Source: Clostridiaceae bacterium
GTDB lineage: Bacteria > Bacillota > Clostridia > Saccharofermentanales > UBA5734
Assembly: GCA_012727965.1 (NCBI GenBank)
Contig: JAAYFZ010000041.1
Coordinates: 1 to 9,888, forward strand
Direction: 5' to 3'
DNA length: 9,888 nt
Shown here piece after piece: positions 7,037 through 9,888 of the stretch (within the stretch, counting starts at the first letter, position 1; each line of letters begins with the position of its first letter). The notes under the pieces were generated by a model that was not told where the DNA came from, did no database searches, and was given only the letters and a program-made list of their open reading frames with translations. Made by a program: the position numbers and the translations under genes.

Positions 7037-7908
7037 AGCAGATAGCATTTATCAGTGGAAAAGGCGGTACCGGCAAGAGCACGCTTGTGGCATCTCTGGT
7101 TCAAATGACAAAGAACAAACGATTTGCCGACTGTGATGTTGACGCACCCAATCTTCATTTGCTGGTAGCTGATGAACAGCAAAATCCGCAGCCATATTAT
7201 GGCAGTAAAAAAGCACTGATCGATCAGGATAAATGTATACACTGTGATCTTTGCCGGCAGACCTGCCGTTTCGATGCTATCAGTCTGGACCACATTGTAG
7301 AGACACTTAGTTGTGAAGGCTGTGCCGCCTGTACTGTCGTCTGCCCAAGTGAGGCCATCGATTTGATCGATACAGTAATAGGCACCACTGATCTCCAGCA
7401 AACAGAATATGGCAAATTTGCTACAGCCAGTTTGTATACTGGCGCAGATGGTTCTGGCAAGCTGGTAACAGAGGTCAGAAAAAGACTATCAGACAAAAAT
7501 GCGCCAGAGCAGTGGACTCTGATCGATGGATCGCCTGGCATCGGCTGTGTTGTTATCGCATCGATAACCGGTACGGATGCCGTTGTCGCGGTTTGTGAGC
7601 CTACCAAATCGGGCAGACATGATCTTAGACGGGTCCTGGACGTGGCGAAGCATTTTAAGATTCCGGCTTCTGTATGTATTAACAAATATGATCTCGATGA
7701 AATGATAACGCAGTCGATCGAGCAGCTATGCAAGGCTGAAGATGTTCCGGTACTGGCAAAAATTCCTTTCGAGCCTGCGATCATGAAAGCGCTTCAGAAC
7801 AGTATGACGCCTGTACAGGCTGGTGTGGCAAGCTATACAGCCGCTGCCGAGAGTCTATGGAATAAACTTCAGAAGGAGATAATGAAGAATGAGTCAACAA
7901 AACAATAA
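7033..7908 (+). CDS. MinD-superfamily P-loop ATPase with inserted 2[4Fe-4S] ferredoxin domain (second copy)
   Basis: 291 residues, a paralogue of the preceding protein with the same order of parts. These are ISGKGGTGKST (7-17), DCDVDAPN (33-40), ferredoxin cysteines C68, C71, C74, C78 and C94, C97, C100, C104, then IDGSPGIGC (164-172), CEPTKSGRHDL (188-198) and VCINKYD (214-220). It keeps the canonical DGSPGIGC, whereas the first copy has DCSPGASC, so the two have diverged and may form a heterodimer, as pairs of such ATPases are usually encoded together. The ATG at 7033 is chosen over a GTG at 7027 because GGGGAGG (about 7019-7025) is 7 bases from the ATG but only 1 from the GTG. It overlaps the upstream stop by 4 bases and the next gene by 20. 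Confidence 0.92.
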   Translation: MKQIAFISGKGGTGKSTLVASLVQMTKNKRFADCDVDAPNLHLLVADEQQNPQPYYGSKKALIDQDKCIHCDLCRQTCRFDAISLDHIVETLSCEGCAACTVVCPSEAIDLIDTVIGTTDLQQTEYGKFATASLYTGADGSGKLVTEVRKRLSDKNAPEQWTLIDGSPGIGCVVIASITGTDAVVAVCEPTKSGRHDLRRVLDVAKHFKIPASVCINKYDLDEMITQSIEQLCKAEDVPVLAKIPFEPAIMKALQNSMTPVQAGVASYTAAAESLWNKLQKEIMKNESTKQ

Positions 7909-9148
7909 CAATGAACGCCAGAGCATGCTGGCAGAAAATCATCCGCTAAATCAAATCAAGCGGACAGTGGCAGTTCTCAGTGGAAAAGGCGGTGTCGGTA
8001 AATCAATGGTCACAGCGCTTCTTGCTGTTTACATGCAAAGGACCGGTAAGTATAGGATCGGTGTCATGGATGCTGATATTACTGGACCCTCGATGCCGAA
8101 GCTTTTTGGAGCAGAAGAGTTCACGCCAAAAACAACCGACCAGGGGATGTTTCCAGTCAGGACTCATAGTGATATACAGCTGATGTCGATCAATCTTCTG
8201 CTTGATTCACCGGATGCTCCTGTTATCTGGCGCGGCCCGATTCTTGGTAATGTTATCAAACAGTTCTGGAATGAGGTAATCTGGGGTGATCTGGACTTCA
8301 TGTTTCTGGATATGCCGCCGGGAACCGGTGATGTTCCACTTACAGTATTTCAGTCACTGCCGCTGGACGGTATAATAATCGTAGCTTCGCCGCAGGAGCT
8401 GGTCTCCATGATCGTTAAAAAAGCAATTAATATGGCGAAAATGATGGATATCCCGATCATTGGTCTTGTTGAGAATATGAGTCATACTGTATGTCCGAAT
8501 TGTGGTAAAGAAATCGCCCTTTTCGGCGAGAGTCATACAGCACAAGTAGCAGCTGATTTCGGTATACCTTATCTCGGCAGTATGCCAATCGACCCCGATC
8601 TGGCTAGACTGGCTGACGAGGGTCATATTGAGAGAATTCACAAAAATTTCCTCACTGATGCTATAGAGGCTCTCGAGAAGCTGCCTGTTCATGGGGTTTC
8701 TTATGTCGAGAAAGATGCAGAAGAGCTGGACAAAAAGAACAGTCAGAATCAATCAGAAGAAAAACCGCAGGAGGGTGAAAAAGTGAGAATTGCAGTATCT
8801 ATAGAAGCTGGTGAAGTATCACAACATTTCGGTCATTGTGAAGGCTTCCAAATTATCGACATCGAAAATAATACACTGGCAAAAGAAGAGTTTATGGCCA
8901 ACCCCGGACATAAGCCAGGCTTGCTGCCGCGTCTGCTGCATGAACGACAGGTCAATGTTGTGATTGCCGGCGGCATGGGTGGTGGTGCTGTCGATATGTT
9001 CAATGAAAACTGTATTGATGTTATTACGGGTGCCTCAGGTAAACTGACAGATGTCGTTGAGAGCTATATGGCCGGCACACTGGTATCTAGCGAGTCAGTA
9101 TGTCATGAGCATCAGCATGCGGATAGCTGTGGAGATAATCATTGTTGA
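7889..9148 (+). CDS. mrp: Mrp/NBP35 (ApbC) family ATPase fused to a C-terminal NifX-like domain
   Basis: 419 residues in two parts. Residues about 24-265 are an Mrp/NBP35 P-loop ATPase, an Fe-S cluster carrier: VAVLSGKGGVGKSM (27-40), DADITGPSMPKLFG (61-74), FLDMPPGTGD (139-148) and the cluster-binding CPNC (202-205). A charged linker (about 272-297) leads to a NifX/Orp-like domain, VRIAVSIEAGEVSQHFGHCE (299-318) through VIAGGMGGGAVDMF (358-371). The last 15 residues, CHEHQHADSCGDNHC, form a His/Cys tail suited to metal binding. AAGGAG is about 11 bases before the ATG, and the gene overlaps the previous one by 20 bases. The fusion ties the ATPase to the same cofactor-binding fold made alone at the start of the operon. 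A strong internal ribosome site precedes the second domain (see separate entry). Confidence 0.93.
   Translation: MSQQNNNNERQSMLAENHPLNQIKRTVAVLSGKGGVGKSMVTALLAVYMQRTGKYRIGVMDADITGPSMPKLFGAEEFTPKTTDQGMFPVRTHSDIQLMSINLLLDSPDAPVIWRGPILGNVIKQFWNEVIWGDLDFMFLDMPPGTGDVPLTVFQSLPLDGIIIVASPQELVSMIVKKAINMAKMMDIPIIGLVENMSHTVCPNCGKEIALFGESHTAQVAADFGIPYLGSMPIDPDLARLADEGHIERIHKNFLTDAIEALEKLPVHGVSYVEKDAEELDKKNSQNQSEEKPQEGEKVRIAVSIEAGEVSQHFGHCEGFQIIDIENNTLAKEEFMANPGHKPGLLPRLLHERQVNVVIAGGMGGGAVDMFNENCIDVITGASGKLTDVVESYMAGTLVSSESVCHEHQHADSCGDNHC
8769..8785 (+). promoter_or_regulatory. Internal Shine-Dalgarno and in-frame GTG at the Mrp/NifX domain border
   Basis: AGGAGG (8769-8774) lies 8 bases before an in-frame GTG (8783-8785) that encodes V299, the first residue of the NifX-like domain (VRIAVSIEAG). 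Initiation here would give a stand-alone 121-residue NifX-like protein ending at 9148. In related gene sets this domain is often a separate gene starting with M-RIAVS, so this is either a working internal start or the remnant of a gene fusion. Confidence 0.55.
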
Positions 9149-9609
9149 CGGCAGCAGATAGAGCTGAACTAGCTGTAGATTTATTTGAACAGGGCTATAA
9201 CTGTGCACAGTCAGTTGTTGGCGCATGGCTTGATCAGACCGAAATGGAATCTGATCAGGCCATGCGCCTTGCCTCATCCTTCGGTGGTGGCATGGGTCGC
9301 TTGCGTGAGGTTTGTGGAGCACTTACCGGAAGCTTCATGGTAGCTGGTCTGCTGCATGGTTATGCTAAATCAGGCGACGATGAGGAGAAGGGCAAACACT
9401 ATGCTCTCATCCAACAGATTGCCGGTGATTTCGAGTATAAGTATAAAACGATCCTATGTCGTGATCTTCTCGAGCTTGACATAAAACACGATTCACCTAA
9501 TCCTTCGGCTCGAACAGCTGAATATTACGCAGAGAGACCTTGTGCCAGATTCATTTATGATGCTGTTATTTTATTAGATCAAGCATTGACTTTAACCTCA
9601 GATATCTAG
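9142..9609 (+). CDS. C_GCAxxG_C_C family putative redox protein
   Basis: 155 residues. The family features are visible: GYNCAQSVVGAW (18-29) with the first Cys (C21), SSFGGGMGRLREVCGALTG (45-63) with C58, then C106 (ILCRDLL) and C134 (ERPCARF). The four spaced cysteines give the family its name and suggest a redox or metal-binding role, which has not been established. There is no ATG at the start; TTG at 9142 or 9145 is used, with GGAG (9131-9134) 7 or 10 bases upstream. The start overlaps the mrp stop (TTGTTGA, 9142-9148), so translation is probably coupled. It is the last gene of the operon. Members are often encoded near electron-transfer genes in anaerobes. Confidence 0.85.
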   Translation: MLTAADRAELAVDLFEQGYNCAQSVVGAWLDQTEMESDQAMRLASSFGGGMGRLREVCGALTGSFMVAGLLHGYAKSGDDEEKGKHYALIQQIAGDFEYKYKTILCRDLLELDIKHDSPNPSARTAEYYAERPCARFIYDAVILLDQALTLTSDI

Positions 9610-9728
9610 TATTCAGGCGCTAATTGGCTTGATTTTCAGCATAAGCTTTCAATCGTATCATTTGTGACAATTAACCAAAACCGTTGCCTTTGAAACAAAA
9701 ATTAATGGTTACATTGAATAAAAAAGGC

Positions 9729-9757
9729 TTGACAATTTGGCCTATAAGCTCTATACT
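9729..9757 (+). promoter_or_regulatory. Near-consensus sigma-A promoter at the right edge
   Basis: TTGACA (9729-9734), a 17-base spacer and TATACT (9752-9757, 5 of 6 matches). This is the strongest promoter in the window. Transcription should begin near 9764 and run rightwards out of the window. I see no clear intrinsic terminator between the preceding stop (9609) and this promoter; the best stem in the gap (AACCGTT 9679-9685 with AATGGTT 9704-9710) has no T run. Confidence 0.7.
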
Positions 9758-9763
9758 GAAGAC

Positions 9764-9888
9764 AAGCTCCAGGGAATACCACAGGAGATTTACCAGAGAT
9801 CGGTAAGCCGCCACAGTAAAATGTGGAATGCGAAAATAGTGATTAACGGGACACCTACAAAGTGTTAACAAATCGCTGGTCAGGTTGA
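9764..9888 (+). other. Structured untranslated leader, unassigned class
   Basis: Downstream of the promoter there are at least 125 bases with no gene having a ribosome site, but four short hairpins in succession. They are CTCC/GGAG (9767-9770 with 9784-9787), TTACC/GGTAA (9790-9794 with 9802-9806), CCACA/TGTGG (9811-9815 with 9822-9826) and ACAC/GTGT (9851-9854 with 9862-9865). Such a leader suggests a riboswitch, attenuator or non-coding RNA. I cannot match it to a known class, and it continues beyond the window. Confidence 0.35.

Noticed and set aside
9821..9868. Short reading frame of 15 codons starting ATGTGGAATGCG in the leader
   Set aside because: No ribosome-binding site before the ATG, and the frame overlaps one of the hairpins. 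Not enough to call a leader peptide.
9764..9888. Possible cobalamin riboswitch (AGGGAA followed by GCCGCCACAGTAA at about the right distance)
   Set aside because: The pairing expected between those blocks does not form, and the conserved AGCC...GACCTGCC end of the class is not seen. The part outside the window could change this.

Overview
The window looks like a chromosomal segment of a low-to-moderate GC Bacillota (Firmicutes) bacterium. The grounds are strong Shine-Dalgarno sites before nearly every gene, sigma-A type promoters (TTGACA with a 17-base spacer), PTS-type and staphylococcal-type carotenoid genes, and a DUF134/NifX-like/MinD-ferredoxin/Mrp cluster of the kind common in anaerobes. 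I cannot name a species.

Left half, minus strand (about 4897 down to 1): a run of four genes, all pointing left. It starts with an unusual PTS Enzyme I-like protein (3197..4897). A 95-base gap follows, then crtP (4,4'-diaponeurosporene oxygenase type, 1614..3101), aldH (carotenoid aldehyde dehydrogenase type, 227..1600) and the first 69 codons of a crtQ-like glycosyltransferase (1..207, running off the window). CrtP, AldH and CrtQ are consecutive steps of the staphyloxanthin-type C30 pathway: terminal methyl to aldehyde, aldehyde to acid, acid to glucosyl ester. crtM, crtN and crtO are not in the window.

Middle (4898..5087): a compact divergent control region. It holds back-to-back promoter candidates and several nested inverted repeats.

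Right half, plus strand (5088..9609): a DUF134 DNA-binding protein with a zinc-ribbon-like tail, then a terminator and a new promoter, then a tight five-gene operon. The operon encodes a small NifX/Orp-like protein, two ferredoxin-containing MinD-family ATPases, an Mrp/NBP35 ATPase fused to a second NifX-like domain, and a C_GCAxxG_C_C family protein. Genes in it overlap or sit within a few bases. The layout resembles the 'orange protein' (orp) gene set of anaerobes such as Desulfovibrio, in which NifX-like proteins carry a metal-sulfide cluster and work with MinD/Mrp ATPases. A role in Fe-S or metal-cluster handling is inferred.

Right edge (9610..9888): no gene. It contains a near-consensus promoter that starts a transcript with several short hairpins and leaves the window; I could not assign this leader to a known riboswitch class.

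The points most worth a second look are the internal ribosome-binding site inside the Mrp-NifX fusion, the Enzyme I lacking a conserved active-site segment, the O2-dependent carotenoid pathway beside an anaerobe-type cluster, the stacked dyads in the divergent control region, and the unassigned leader at the right edge.
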